Source of the DNA: Spisula solida
Lineage: Eukaryota > Mollusca > Bivalvia > Venerida > Mactridae
Assembly (NCBI GenBank): GCA_947247005.1
Contig: OX365946.1
Span: 12,858,453-12,922,452 of the forward strand
Direction: 5' to 3'
DNA length: 64,000 nt
Below, piece after piece: positions 24,701-36,659 of the stretch. The notes under the pieces are model-generated. The model saw only the letters and a list, made by a program, of their open reading frames with translations, had not been told where the DNA came from and did not search any database. A program made the translations under genes and the position numbers. Position 1 is the first letter of the stretch, and every line of letters begins with the position of its first letter.

Positions 24701-26955
24701 TTGCAAATTCATCCACAAAGTATATGTGACATATTGTAACAAGGGTTAATCTCTGTATGGGACAAGCATCACTCTACATAATGTAATCATACCTTAAATT
24801 TGATCTAAACATTTCCGAATTTCGGTTAAGACAATTGACATAAGGTATTTAGTTGCACTAAAAAGTTGCATCATACCTTAAATTTAATCTTAACATTTTC
24901 GAATTTCGGTTAAGACAAATGCTATAAGGTAAATCTATTTAGTTGCACATAAAAGCTGCAATATATGTACATGTTTAATAGAAATTGTGTTACTAATTTT
25001 GTTTATTTATTGCTTTATTAATTTATTCATTCTGTTAATATACATTTATCTTATTATTGTACATATGCATGTCATGGACATAATGTTTCTATTTCATTTT
25101 CTTTATAAATCGTTGTAATGTATATATCAGATTTATATTTAATTGTAAATCACTGAAAAGTGGAAATAAAGATAATATTATATAGACGTAACGCACAAAA
25201 CAGGAACTACTCCGCGAAGATCGATTGTCGTCGTTAATTATGTCAATACTAAATATTTTCAAACGTTTTTATGTGCAAAATGTACATATCGTTAGAAACC
25301 ATATACTTTGACGAATAGAATGGTATAAGTTTCATGGAGACGACAAATAAATTTAATGTGAAAAATACTCAAAAACGACGTGTCACAAAGCTGCGTTTTT
25401 GCATGACAAATGAATACATGATATTTTGGCGATACTTTTATACTCTTTATCGTAAAGAAAACAACTGAAGAAAAGAATGTCAGAATACGTTTGCATTGAT
25501 GTTTACATACGTATTTTTTATTTTGAAATTGGAGACAGAATCGGTGAATTTTTCATTTTTCACAGATTTTCCCGAAACGTGTTACAGTGTTATTTATAAC
25601 GTTGACAAATTAAAACAGTCAACTACGGCGATTATTTTATATCATTTATTGCAAAGGAATTTACAAAAGAAAAATATCTTAAGGAAAATTATCTTAGTAC
25701 GTCTTCATTGTGGTTTACTTAAGTGGTTTAGATTTTTAAATTGGATATATACTCGATAAATGCCGTTAGTTTTTCTTTGTCACCTGTGTTTGTCCCCTGC
25801 GCGTAAAAATAACGTGAAGAATAAATCTTGAAATTTCGATGACAATTTTAAAACATGTATCGCCAAAAAGAACCTTTAAAGAAAAAAATGACATTATACC
25901 TTTTTATTTTTATTTACAAAAATAATTTCGATTTGAAATCGGGGATATACCCCTCCTTTAATATGTGTTGATATTTTTCAGTGTTTTGGAGTTTAAATGA
26001 GAAGACAGCTTACAGACGAAATCGTGTGGTTCAGACCAGAATGAATATGGTGATAGATGACATAGCAACACAAAGAGAAACGTCGAGAAAGACTATCCGT
26101 TACGAGGCTCACAAATTTAGACAGAAAAATACCAAATACTATATCCATCCAAACGGCATGGCGGACGAATCGTCTCAAAAAGGGATTAATTTTAACATCG
26201 CACCTCCAAATTGGAGACCTCCTGACGAAAATCAACCACCTACAAAAACTCCACGCGCCACTTTCGATAGTGACGAATCAGATTACGAAGAAGAAAACGA
26301 GACTGGTGATGTTTCTCCGAGGAAGAAAGGAATCATTACGCGCGCAAAGAAACCTGCGGTAAGTTTCTCAATGTATAAAGAAGTGAAACGAATTGAGGAC
26401 GATATAAAACTGGACGATATCGATGACATGGCGGAAGAAGCTTATAGAAAAGCTACAGAGGAATCTATTACACTCATTAACAACTCTAAGTTTAGAGCGT
26501 TGTCTGCTCCTATACCTAATACTCGGGAAGTTCCAGATCTTCCGGGACAAAAACGTCAACAAAGTGCTTTCCCTTCCATGAGATCTTCAACGGGTGATAG
26601 TGATCTAAACAACGTTAAAGACAAGTATAAATCATTTGGATCTTCGTCTGAAGGACATGAACACAACAGAAAAGTTGTAAAACTACAAAATAGATCTGAA
26701 AATTATTTCGATAGATCAAAGGCTGCGTATCAACTAAGACAGGAGTTGAAAAGAAGAGCGAAGTTACGGAAACAGGGCGTGAAAAAATCCATATTCACTT
26801 TACAAGACGCGCTGAATCTTGAAAAGGAAAAGTTCTTGAAAAGTAATGATAAAATAGAAGACTATATAAAAAGAATTGAAGAATTAAAACGTGCGGAACA
26901 TACATTGGTTAATAAATGGACACGGAATACGATCGAGTCGGCATTAAACATTTGA
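21788..26955 (+). CDS. Unknown 356-residue charged protein, two exons
   Basis: Exon 1 is 21788-21884 (ATG, 32 codons plus one base, donor GTAAGT). Exon 2 is 25982-26955 (acceptor ATTTTTCAG, stop TGA 26953-26955). G plus TG makes a valine codon, so phase fits. Exon 2 alone codes 323 residues without a stop, far beyond chance in this AT-rich DNA. No domain is recognised. The N-terminus is basic and proline-containing (HSPRAGLKTPQ). Residues 127-142 are strongly acidic (DSDESDYEEENETGD), followed by SPRKK. A serine-rich stretch spans about 225-258. Residues about 280-345 are rich in K, E, R and L and look like a coiled coil. There is no signal peptide or membrane segment, so it is probably intracellular. 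AATAAA lies at 27018. Frame stays open above the ATG to 21731, so an extra upstream exon is possible. Confidence 0.82.
22580..22725 (-). mobile_element. tRNA-derived SINE fragment
   Basis: On the minus strand the phrases GATAGCCTAGTGGTAGAGCG and GAGGTTCCGGACTCGG resemble tRNA A and B boxes. It sits in the intron of the 356-residue protein gene, antisense to it. Confidence 0.65.
22845..23145 (-). mobile_element. tRNA-derived SINE
   Basis: The minus strand has a tRNA-like head with CAGTGGTCGAGTGGTAACGC and CCCTGGTTCGAATCTCGG, then a body with AAACGCTTTTCAGTGTTTCC. The same body motif recurs in the SINE cluster at 33367-34015, so they are one family. Intronic and antisense. Confidence 0.8.
23700..23836. 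mobile_element. Foldback (MITE-like) element
   Basis: About 50-bp arms (AAATAAAAACTCTGTTC, TATTTTGTCGGTGAATAAAA) are repeated in inverse order around a short loop, so transcribed RNA would form a long hairpin. No coding capacity; it lies in the intron between 21884 and 25982. Confidence 0.85.
24440..25180 (+). pseudogene. 3' end of a LINE (ORF2 C-terminus plus 3' UTR)
   Basis: A short frame at about 24454-24645 reads CKMCNSETDDIYRHLLPEC, the Cys-x2-Cys ... His-x4-Cys knuckle typical of the ORF2 C-terminus of many LINEs, and ends ...FIQSLFDQTF and a stop. An upstream stop breaks it. In its 3' part a roughly 105-bp segment is duplicated in tandem (about 24788-24965; CATACCTTAAATTTGATC and CATACCTTAAATTTAATC). 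GGAAATAAAGATAA near 25160 may be its end. Confidence 0.75.
25181..25981 (+). other. End of the intron before exon 2 of the 356-residue protein gene
   Basis: AT-rich with chance frames only. It ends in the polypyrimidine-AG acceptor at 25972-25981. Confidence 0.6.
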
Positions 26956-27023
26956 TTAATGTAAAAAGTAAATTCTAATTCATTTCTCAATCAAATATGT
27001 ATTTTCATAATTGATTTAATAAA

Positions 27024-30000
27024 AAAAGTTTTATCATTACAAAAATGTGCAGGTGAAGGTAACACCTGTTTGTCATGGTGGGTTTTCGATAAAATCTTTC
27101 CCTAAGTATTCTGTCAAAATGGATTATCAATAGATAAATGGATATTAAAGATAATGGGTGTTTTATCCATTATAAGGGCAACACCCGCTGAAAGATACCA
27201 CACACATTACATGATTGTGTTAAGTTTATAACTACGAACACGTTGATTAAATTATACTGAAAACGGATAAGTTGAAGCACATACTTCCTGAACATATTTA
27301 AACTACAGATTCTACCGGAAGCGCAAGAAAACGGCGGTGTCGTACTAGTTAAGAAACTAGTGTTTCGTAAACAAAAGAAATGAATGTTCTAAATGTTTGC
27401 TCATCAAACTTACTTGGTGCAAGTTTAAGAATTGGGCAGAAATAATTACTGGTACATTGTCTGTGTGGGAGCAAAAGTACCGTTAATTGATTCCACCAGC
27501 TTTTCATGCCGACTTCACACAAAAGCCTTGGTAACGAGTTTTATATCTATTTCAATAAAGTTATATGAATTTACCTACCTTTATGGTAATATGCAAAGTC
27601 AATACACCTTGTACTGTGTCATTCATTGCGGGAGGCAGTATATAGGCGTACTGGAGATATATTTTGGGGGATGTGAATGGTACCTTCTGTGTCTCTTGAG
27701 TGAGAGGCTAGGTGATGCCGTTGTATCTGTATGGCTTCGAGTTGTCTGTACATGTACATTATCTAATAATTTAACGAAGATGTATTTCACTGGAAGTCCC
27801 CAACTCATATTGTTTTCACTGTTTGTTTCAACTATTTATATTTTAGAGATTGTTTATTGTTCATTTGAACTGACACGTTTTCAGCATTAAAATGTTTACA
27901 TAATTATGTGTGTTTGAATGTTTTGCCAATGCCATCCAGCAAATTGTATTAGTTGTGTAAGGTAGCGAGCACTTTCGGTGTTTTGTTTTCAAAAGTTTTA
28001 TTCAAATCTTGTCACAGTCATTACCATACCTACTGAATTCAGCAATCATCATTCAACAATAAATAACTTTCTATCATACATGCATGCAAAAAAATAATTG
28101 TATTGTGAAAATATTATGTAATCATAACCAATATCGGAAGCTGAACCCAAATGATAATAACAAATCCGACAGAGAAGGCTGCACTCAACAGAAACAATAG
28201 AGCACAGAAGACATAAAAGAACAACATACGTGCAAGAACAGCATTGATAGCTTTGCCTGAAAGTGGCGCCAGTAAAATGACAAATATTGAGTTTTGATGA
28301 CTTCTGATTTACAATTTAAGTTTGAAAATAATGACGAATCTGAGTAATGGTGACTTTCAGGATAATTCAGATTTTTTTTTTCAAATTTTGACATAAAATA
28401 AACATTTACATGACACTATAAAACAGCCATGTCAAATTAACAACATAAATATGTCAACGATATCACAACAGCTGGTTTAAAGGAACCCTTATTTCTATTG
28501 TGGTCCTAGTTATGTGGAAGCCTTTATGTGAGGTTTTACTGTATTATTCAAAATATCATATTTCATTGTGTATTCATAATTATTATTGTTTTAATGAACA
28601 CAAACAAAGGTGGACCTAGTGAGTTCTGTATGTAGGCTACACGATTATCAAACATACCATTCACCATTCCTATAGAGAGTTATATCAACACAGACATAGA
28701 TTATAAACGTATTCAATGTAATAATCTATATAATGATTTTTGTGATACAAAATATAAAAGGCTTAACTTCATATTATATTTGATAAGTAAACTAAGCCAA
28801 TGTGTTTCTTTCACAGACCCGGTGATCTAACTAATTACTTGTATTAATATATAATTTGAATAAAATATAAAATCATTAGTAATGACCTCAGATTGTTCAG
28901 AGCAATTCATATCGTCAATATGGTTTTTCAACAGGGGTCTTAGCAACCATGTGTATTGCTACTGCCTTTCAGGCTACGGCTACCAACTTTCACGATCTAA
29001 AAATTGTTTACAAATTAATTCAGGCGAACAACAGTCACAATGTTTATGCGTTATTAGCCCGGTTTCGTAATCCCCGAGTTTCGTTGTTTTAATTTGAAGC
29101 TATTCGTCCATTCCTGATTATGAAACCGATCGTTAATGACTATGAAACAAGAACCATATCATCAGCAACAGTAGGCGCACACGTTTTCAATTTTTATACA
29201 TGTGTAAACAAAGTTCACAATTGCTTGCTTCAAGTTCCCGGATGAAACCGTCGACGAAAACTTGGTACTTCAAAGGTGAACTTTTCCAGCCTTGTCGGGC
29301 TCCTTGGAGAGTGGGAAAACTATCGGACACAAGACCCTTGTGTTTTACACTACCAGTAGCTGAATTGTATAGTTCTCTCGGGCGATGAACGTGGCCATAT
29401 CGATGTCACACTCTAAGCAATTTGTAAAACAGTTCGTCGTGCCACACGAAGTCAAATGATTGCCCCCCATCCAAGCATCAAATATATACGTTATAGTCAA
29501 ATTCTCTGGAAAAATCAAACATTCACGCAATACAAATGAAGAGATATTTTCGCACTATATACATGTATGAGCTTCAGGTCCCAGGTCACGTACCGGCACA
29601 GTATGTCGTTCCTTTAAACTCCGCACAAAACGTCACATACTTGCCTATTAATCCACCTGGTGATTAATCTCCGTTTATTTGTCAAGTATTTGTTTTTATG
29701 TAATTGTTGTGTAATTATTGCAGATTTATTTACATTGTGCTGAAATAATAAAACTTTAATTCAATACAAATATGATTTTTTTGTGTTTCGATAATTTGAA
29801 ATCGTTCTACAATATAAATCCCGGGACAATGATTTAATCAAATTTGTCTTACCAATCCATATGTTTACTTTGATATTTAAGACTTCTCATTAACACTGAT
29901 AATACAATTAATTATTTTTATGACATTCCTGATATTGATTTAAGGTTTTTTCGTATTAAATAGCAGGACGACGTGATGTTTTAATAAATATAAAAAGTAA

Positions 30001-30880
30001 AAAGTATCAAGTTAAAGCAGAGACTATAGTCCCTGGTTAAAGTCTATGTTCGTCCGTACAACTGACTGTCCGTGCACATTTACCCTAATCATAGAGTTGC
30101 AAGTCAGCTGTTCAACTCAGTGCCGCTTTTTCCTTTTGACCCTCTCAGGCAACTAAACGTTCATACAAATGGGTAAAGTAGAGCATGTCGTGAGTGGAGT
30201 TTGCTCAGAGAAATGAAGCAGTCACACTGACTGCATGCCACAATTATATAAACGGATGTAGTTTGAGCTGCCTGTCTCTTAAATGTGTTGATTACCATAA
30301 AATGAAAGATTTATAAACAACTGCAGAAGGTTTGAAACATATTCAAATAATTAACTCTTGCATACATTTAGAAATAAAGAAACCAGTTTTCATTGCAAAT
30401 GTATGTTAAATTTATATTATATGTTAGGTCACTGTTTTTCCTGACAGACTAACCCAATAAGCGCTTCCATGGACTTTATGGACGTTATGCACATTGGAGT
30501 TTGGCAACATGTGCTGGAAATGTTGCTCTGAATAATTTCATATTCACCTTTTACTTGGTCGTAGAAACATTTACATTTAGGTCTTAAAGCATGATATTCA
30601 AATCACCATCTGAAAGAAATTCAGTACCTTTAAAATGAGACGCAATAAAAAATACCGAGTTAAATACTATTTCAGACGTCCATCCGTGCAACCGATTGTA
30701 CAATTAAAACCCCAAACTCTCCGACCGCTAGTCGCAAGTCGGTTGGTACACTCGGCGTCTATGGCACCCACCTTATCATGTCGTTTTTCTCTATCAGGTA
30801 CCCATTCATTTACCTGGGTAATATGGTACAGTCGAGCATTTGTGTTATTCTTGCTCAGTGGTACGGACGGGTATCGAGAC
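27024..30880. other. Intergenic, mostly unrecognised
   Basis: After the AATAAA at 27018 no convincing exon was found on either strand. About 27650-27800 is a repeat fragment related in inverse orientation to about 9050-9150, and the 152-codon frame over it is probably chance. Stretches near 29200-29560 are less AT-rich and have short frames on both strands but no motif. Confidence 0.5.
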
Positions 30881-31710
30881 CGGGGTGCGTGTCATCATCA
30901 TTCCTAGGACCGAATTTGATCATGTGTTCAAATTTTCATCCTAAGTGCGATTCATCAAAATTCCCAAAGTCGCTCCTAAGACAAATGTGCACATATCTCT
31001 AGGAGTTTGTCTCAAGTGCATTGGATTGTGGGATGTAATGCTAAGGTAGCTGCTATGGTGGCCGCTATTTTTACCGGTTAAATTGTGCTTTTAAGTATTT
31101 TCAACTACTAAACGAAGTTTGAATTCATGATTAAATTATATAAGCTCATTTAAATCAACATAATTTCAACAAAATGTTCACGAACAAAATCTACTTTCAC
31201 AAAAAAAATTATAAAAACAGTATTATTCAGCTGTGTCGAGACGCTGACATTACACAACTCTGTCGTGACCAGGATTCGAACCTGGGTTGTCGCGGCCACA
31301 ACGCGAAGTACTAACCACTATACGATCACGACTATCACCGCTGAACTGGTAAATAAATTCTACATAATCTCGACTATCACTGCTGAATTGCTAATTGGAA
31401 TCTACATAGTCAAGTCCTTAATAAGTACTTGGGGCCTCTTGTAAAGTTTGTGTAAAGATCTAATGGTTTAAATGTTCCCACACGCAACAACTATCAGAGT
31501 TGTAAGAAAACAACATGACAGAAGTAAATGAAATTCTACTATACAAACAAAAAATAGCGCGAACCGGATAGAAAACGCGAAAATATACATTTATTTTGAC
31601 TTCTTTTGAAGGGTAGCACGTTTGTTGAAACGCACCTACGACGAATCCTAGGGCCATCCTAAGAGCAATCCTAGGATATGATCCTAGGAATGATGATGAA
31701 ACGCACCCCG
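30881..31710. mobile_element. TIR element enclosing a tRNA-His gene
   Basis: Terminal inverted repeats 30881-30909 and 31682-31710 share CGGGGTGCGT, TCATCATCATTCCTAGGA (one mismatch in the first part). Subterminal regions on both sides repeat TCCTAGG/TCCTAAG words. There is no transposase frame. The intact tRNA-His gene sits inside. The right flank (about 31711-31770, minus strand) looks like a tRNA-derived SINE head cut by the element. Confidence 0.7.
31261..31332 (-). tRNA. tRNA-His (GTG)
   Basis: On the minus strand a full 72-nt cloverleaf can be drawn: acceptor GTCGTGA pairs with TCACGAC plus discriminator A; D arm CGTATAGTGGTTAGTAC; anticodon stem TCGCG/CGCGA with loop TTGTGGC (anticodon GTG); T stem CCAGG/CCTGG with loop TTCGAAT. 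It closely follows animal tRNA-His. A run of five T on the transcribed strand (31213-31217) about 44 nt downstream could end Pol III transcription. The 5' flank is partly duplicated (31328-31370 and about 31372-31412). Confidence 0.88.
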
Positions 31711-31770
31711 GGACCTCTCGACCCCAAACTTGAAAACACGCGTCCTCCCACTAGACCACAGCACCACATA

Positions 31771-33290
31771 ATATAAGTCTATATCTTTGAATATCGAACA
31801 ATGAAACTTTACAACTGTCAAGCTGGAACGCAATAAAGCTTTCGAAGAGAGGAGTGGTTTGTCTCTTGAGAGAGAACGAATCTCGGATAAACATGTATGT
31901 ATATACAATCAATGCTTGTAATAAAATCTGAAATTCAGTAATCTTTTATTACAACACAGGTTGTTATCAAAACTTAACCAGCTTTAAAACTTCAATGGAA
32001 TTCATAAAACAGCATTTAGTATTCTTTTGAACATAAACGTATAATGAAACTGCATATCAACGATTGTATTAAATCTTTTGATACGGGTACTTGTCTTGTT
32101 TCATTTTATATACGTACCGCTTACGTGTATAATTAACCAATTATGCAATCCTCAAAGCATCAATAATGACATGAAAGCGACATTTTACGTGTACATTTAT
32201 GTATTTGTTTATATAAACTCGATTTAAGCAAATAATTGAATAATTTAAAATAGAGAAAAAACCTGATCTACTTTCTTAATCGATAATGACACTGGAAGAC
32301 TAATTTTCAACACATAAAACGAAATTGGTTGGTAATTTGACCTTCTATGACAAGTCGTTAAAACAGGATAAATGCAAATCCACAATAGATTGCATTTGAT
32401 ATGATAGGGTGACGGGGGTTATTTGAAGTGAATGTATTTTTCTATGGCTAAGTACAATCACAAAGGTACATATTTAATGTGGTGATACAATCTAAGAGTA
32501 TTAAAGGATTTTGACTTATAATTGAAAAGTTACTACCTGTTAGTCCCTGATACACGAGTTCCAACACAGGGTGCTCCTAAATTCAGACTGGGGGTAACTG
32601 AAATCAGGAAGTATATATATAGAAGCGTGTTAGACCACAGGTATTCGGCATTTTGGCTGTGACCCCCCTGTCTGTGACCCAATCAACAACCCATTTAGAG
32701 AGCTTAAACATGTTTAAATAGTGTTCAAACAACATAAAATAACTTTTCATTAAGTATCTGAAAAACACCCGTTGGTATCGGTGTACGACCAAAATCCCCT
32801 TCGGACAAAATCCCCTTCATATCTTATTGAGAAAATGGACAAAATCCCCTTTCATGCTTTTTCAAGGCGGACATAGTCCCCTTCAGCCTTTTCCATGGCG
32901 CACAAAATCCCCTTCAGGTGGAACCCTTTGGACATGATTCACTCAAGACCCAATATCATTCTTTCAGACTGGCACAGAAAATATAAACGTGGGTGTTATG
33001 GTCTGACATGTGGTGTTTTTGTTTCTATTACTAAGTTCTGTAGATTTGTATTAATTATTGTTATTTTTCTGCGTCATCATTCAATATTTAAGGGGACTTT
33101 GTTATGTTTGTGAAAGCAATGTTCATTTATTACTTAAAGTAAACATACTTTAAATTGATTCACATACAAATGTTTACTTTTTTATACATACACTGTATTT
33201 TGATTAGGAAAGTTTTATTTCATACAAACATATACATAAGATTTTCATAGCAGATAATAGTGAATACAATACATGTTTATGTGACACCAA
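31771..33290. other. Intergenic with a cluster of a short repeated phrase
   Basis: Nothing coding seen. At about 32788-32915 the phrase ACAAAATCCCCTTC (or ATAGTCCCCTTC) recurs five times at irregular spacing of about 20-40 bp. Confidence 0.5.
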
Positions 33291-33298
33291 CACACAAC

Positions 33299-34015
33299 CT
33301 TCAGAGTAGCAGTCAGTAGCCCTTACCACTGGACCACATGTCCACCTTAATGGTAATGTGGTTTGGTTTATTTGCTTTTATTTATCCTCGCCACCTGAAA
33401 TCCATATGGGCGAGACCCTCAGAAGAGGTTATTCACTTTAGTTATTGGGTGTTAGTTCATGATACAGAAGATATCCCAGTTCCAGAAGCATACCTGGTTC
33501 TTTTACGTGCCGATGTAAAGCATCATACACGGTACCTCGCTTAACGTCTCGTCCGAAAGACTGTTAGTAATTTTAGTTATCTTGGGTGGGAAACACTGTA
33601 AAGCATTTCTTATTTTGACCGTCTGGAGGAGGGATCGAACTCACAACCTTCGGATCAGTAGCTCTTACCACTAGACCACTTGGTTATATGTTTTTATTTA
33701 TCCTCGCCACCGGAAATCCATATGAGCAAGGCCCCCAGAAGAAGCTAGTCACTTTCGTTTTTTGGGGGGGGGGGGGGAAAGTGCATGATACAGAAGATGC
33801 CCCAGTTCCCGAAGCATCCCTGGTTCTTTTACGAGCCGATGTAAAGCATCATACACGGGACCTCGCTTAACGTCTTGTCCAAAGACTGTTAGTAATTTTA
33901 GTTATGTTAGGTTGGAAACACTGAAAAGCATTTCTGTTTTTGACCGTCTTGAGTAGGGATCGAACCCACAAGCTTCAGATCAGCAGTCAGTAGTCCTTAC
34001 CACTAGACCATTTGT
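33299..34015 (-). repeat. Three head-to-tail tRNA-derived SINEs, same family
   Basis: A partial copy (33299-33343, tRNA-like part only) is followed by two fuller copies at about 33367-33685 and 33687-34015, all on the minus strand. They share TTTATTTATCCTCGCCACC, TGATACAGAAGATG, CTGGTTCTTTTACG and a tRNA-like head (minus strand TGGTCTAGTGGTAAG, GGTTCGATCCC). A poly(G) run lies at about 33766-33778. Confidence 0.85.
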
Positions 34016-35915
34016 GCAACACTGGCTATATATATACAGGTCCGTTAGCGTACGGGCCGCCGCACGACACAAGCCAAATGACAGTCTGATATACATGCTC
34101 GTTATAACAACCGTCCTAATGAATCGAGATAGTCCATGTCTGGAACAAGTTCCATCCCAGACAGCATGGACATCAGGCAACTTAGCCAGACTGCATGTAC
34201 ACGACGTGGTGTACATGATCCCTAGCCAGTTCGTCACCTATCAGGGGAAGTTACTCGGTTGTATGTATTTCTAAATAATATATATAGTCCAGATAAGATT
34301 ATCTTTCTTGTAACAACCACTGGCCTTCAAGTCAAGTCCATCGGGTGTGTATACATTTTGCTATTCGTTAATCGTTTGCAAAACGCTATGTTGTGACTGA
34401 TCGATGGTATCGTAGCTTATATTTAACAACATGCCCTTTCTATCTTTTTGTGTATTTTGTAAATGTTCTATTCACACTGCGATGTTATTTTTTCTATTGT
34501 AATTATAATTTGAAAATAATTAACAGTAATTTTTGGGAGGCGTTTTTTGTGAATCCGCGCTGAAGTAGTTCCAGAAACTGTCAAAATTTCCAATGCTGCT
34601 ACATAAGTTTCTCCAAATGTTTAAACTGATTTAAATCAATCAGCAACCTTTCTTTAGTCTAAGATCAACAATTATTGTTAATCGTTAAATCGATGTTTTT
34701 TGCAGATAATCAATTCAATATCCGCCGGAGCGATATTGAACTTGTTTCGTATTATGAAAATGACGTGTTCATCAAATAACCAAAACGGTCCTTTTCAGGA
34801 CCACCAAATTTATTGAAAGAATTATTGATTGATCGTCACTGCTTAAAGAGTCACGCTTTATTCTACCTTATTTCTGGACAGAAATATTCTCTCATATTGT
34901 CGATGCAAAAAATTGTCTTAAAACAAGTTATGGTCTATTTCAAACATGTGTCCGTTCAACCAACGGTATAATTACCCCCCCCCCCGCCCCATCATTTAGT
35001 CGAAAGTCAACTGTTAATAAAGCATCGCTGGCACCAAAGCACATTGGCTCTTGACCCAAATCCAGGTACACAAACGTGGATTACAATTATGTGCACCAAT
35101 TATCAGTGATGATTTGAGTACAATACTGATCTTATCTGTTTATTTAAGTGATTTGTAAAACCAATTTTGCCATAGTTGACCAAACCGATTCATGTTTGTA
35201 AATATCACATTATCCTGTGCGGACTATAGTATCCGAGACTACGCGTTTCTGAATTATATAAACTAATCAATTTAAACATAAACCGGAATAAATTTAATCA
35301 GCATCCAAACTGCAGCAAAACTCATTTTATGCAATACTAGTAAATTATCTGGCGGCAGAAACTACTTGACTTGTAATTCCTCCGTACGAGAGTATGCATT
35401 CATTCCAATCGTAAAGCTCGACCATTTTCATTTGTCTCCAGTACAAAAAAAAATGCATAAAGGCCGAAGTGATCAGAATGGTATTCTTTCGAACAGCCCC
35501 AGGACTTTCAGCGCTTTGATTTATTATAGATGATAGCTTGTTCATTTCTTATATGTGTTCATGCGATTATGAATATAGTATAACAACAATATCCGATGAT
35601 TCGATAATACTCATACATGTAGTAGGTTGCTTGGTGTATTCCGTGAACTCTCTTAAATCAATTGGTGTACTTATAACTTTTAATGAGTGTCTCTCCACAA
35701 TTTGGTATTCAAACTTCGCTTTATAACTCGGCAAAAAAAACTTAATAATAGTGTTTCGATAATGCCTTACACATTATTATAGATATACTGTATAACCTCT
35801 GTAGAGCAACACTCTCACTATACTGTCCTGTCCTTTTTCTAACAGAATCCAGTAATTCGAATAAAAAGTTGTTTGCACAAATATATATGTAATACAGGTA
35901 AACTTTATGTCTGTT
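34016..35915. other. Intergenic, nothing recognised
   Basis: Chance frames only. A poly(C) run lies near 34974-34986. Confidence 0.5.
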
Positions 35916-35919
35916 ACAT

Positions 35920-36345
35920 TCGACAATATGTGCAGTAGTTACAACATTCCATGCAGTAGTTACAACGTTTCGTGCGGTAGTTGTCACTTCTGCACGTATA
36001 TATATATAATAATGCTAGTGCAACTACTGTAAATAATGACAAATGTACCAGACATAAAGAAGATTGCACTATACATAAAGCTTATGCTACTAGACATAAA
36101 TATGACATTACTGCACGATATGCTGTAACTACTGCATGAAATGCTGTAACTACTGCACACAATGACGTATGTACCGACCATAAAGAAGATTGCACTAAAC
36201 ATAAAGTTTATTTTACTGGACATAAATATGTCACTACTGCACGCTATGCTGTACCTACTGAACAAAATGCTGTAACAACTGCACATACTGACGAATGTAC
36301 CAAACGTAGAGAGGGTTGGACATAACACACTGATGAATATACTGC
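35920..36345. repeat. 126-bp tandem repeat, about 2.5-3 copies, with short sub-repeats
   Basis: The phrase AATGACAAATGTACC starts near 36034 and recurs near 36160 and 36286. Each unit contains GACATAAAGAAGATTGCACT-like and CTGTAACTACTGCA words, the latter repeated inside the unit and outward to about 35930. The period is divisible by three, so a 121-codon minus-strand frame (Cys-, Ser- and Ile-rich) results; I regard it as an artefact. Confidence 0.85.
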
Positions 36346-36659
36346 ACACAGGAGAGTAAATGGGGCATCGGGAGTCTCTACCTCCGCAACCAAACCAATA
36401 TTCGCATAACTGACACGATCCTTGTCCTTACTTAAGTTGATGGGCGTTGCACTGCGGATAAGTCAACTTGTCCCTAGTTCTGTTGCACAAAGCATTCTGA
36501 TTATTGAGTATCTAAGTACGTAATCGTGATATCGTGAAGAAAAGGATGTCCTGAAACAATATGCAATCGTGGATCTTCAAAATCACGCTCACTAAACTTT
36601 TTGCCACAGACTACCAAGTACTTCAACAAACTCTTGTATAACACCACCCTGGGGTTAAA

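Noticed and set aside
27432..27890. 152-codon frame beginning with a non-ATG codon
   Set aside because: Overlaps an interspersed repeat, Cys/Tyr/Leu-rich without domain, and no splice or start context.
29200..29560. Possible exon on either strand in a less AT-rich stretch
   Set aside because: Short frames with no shared phase, splice sites or motif.
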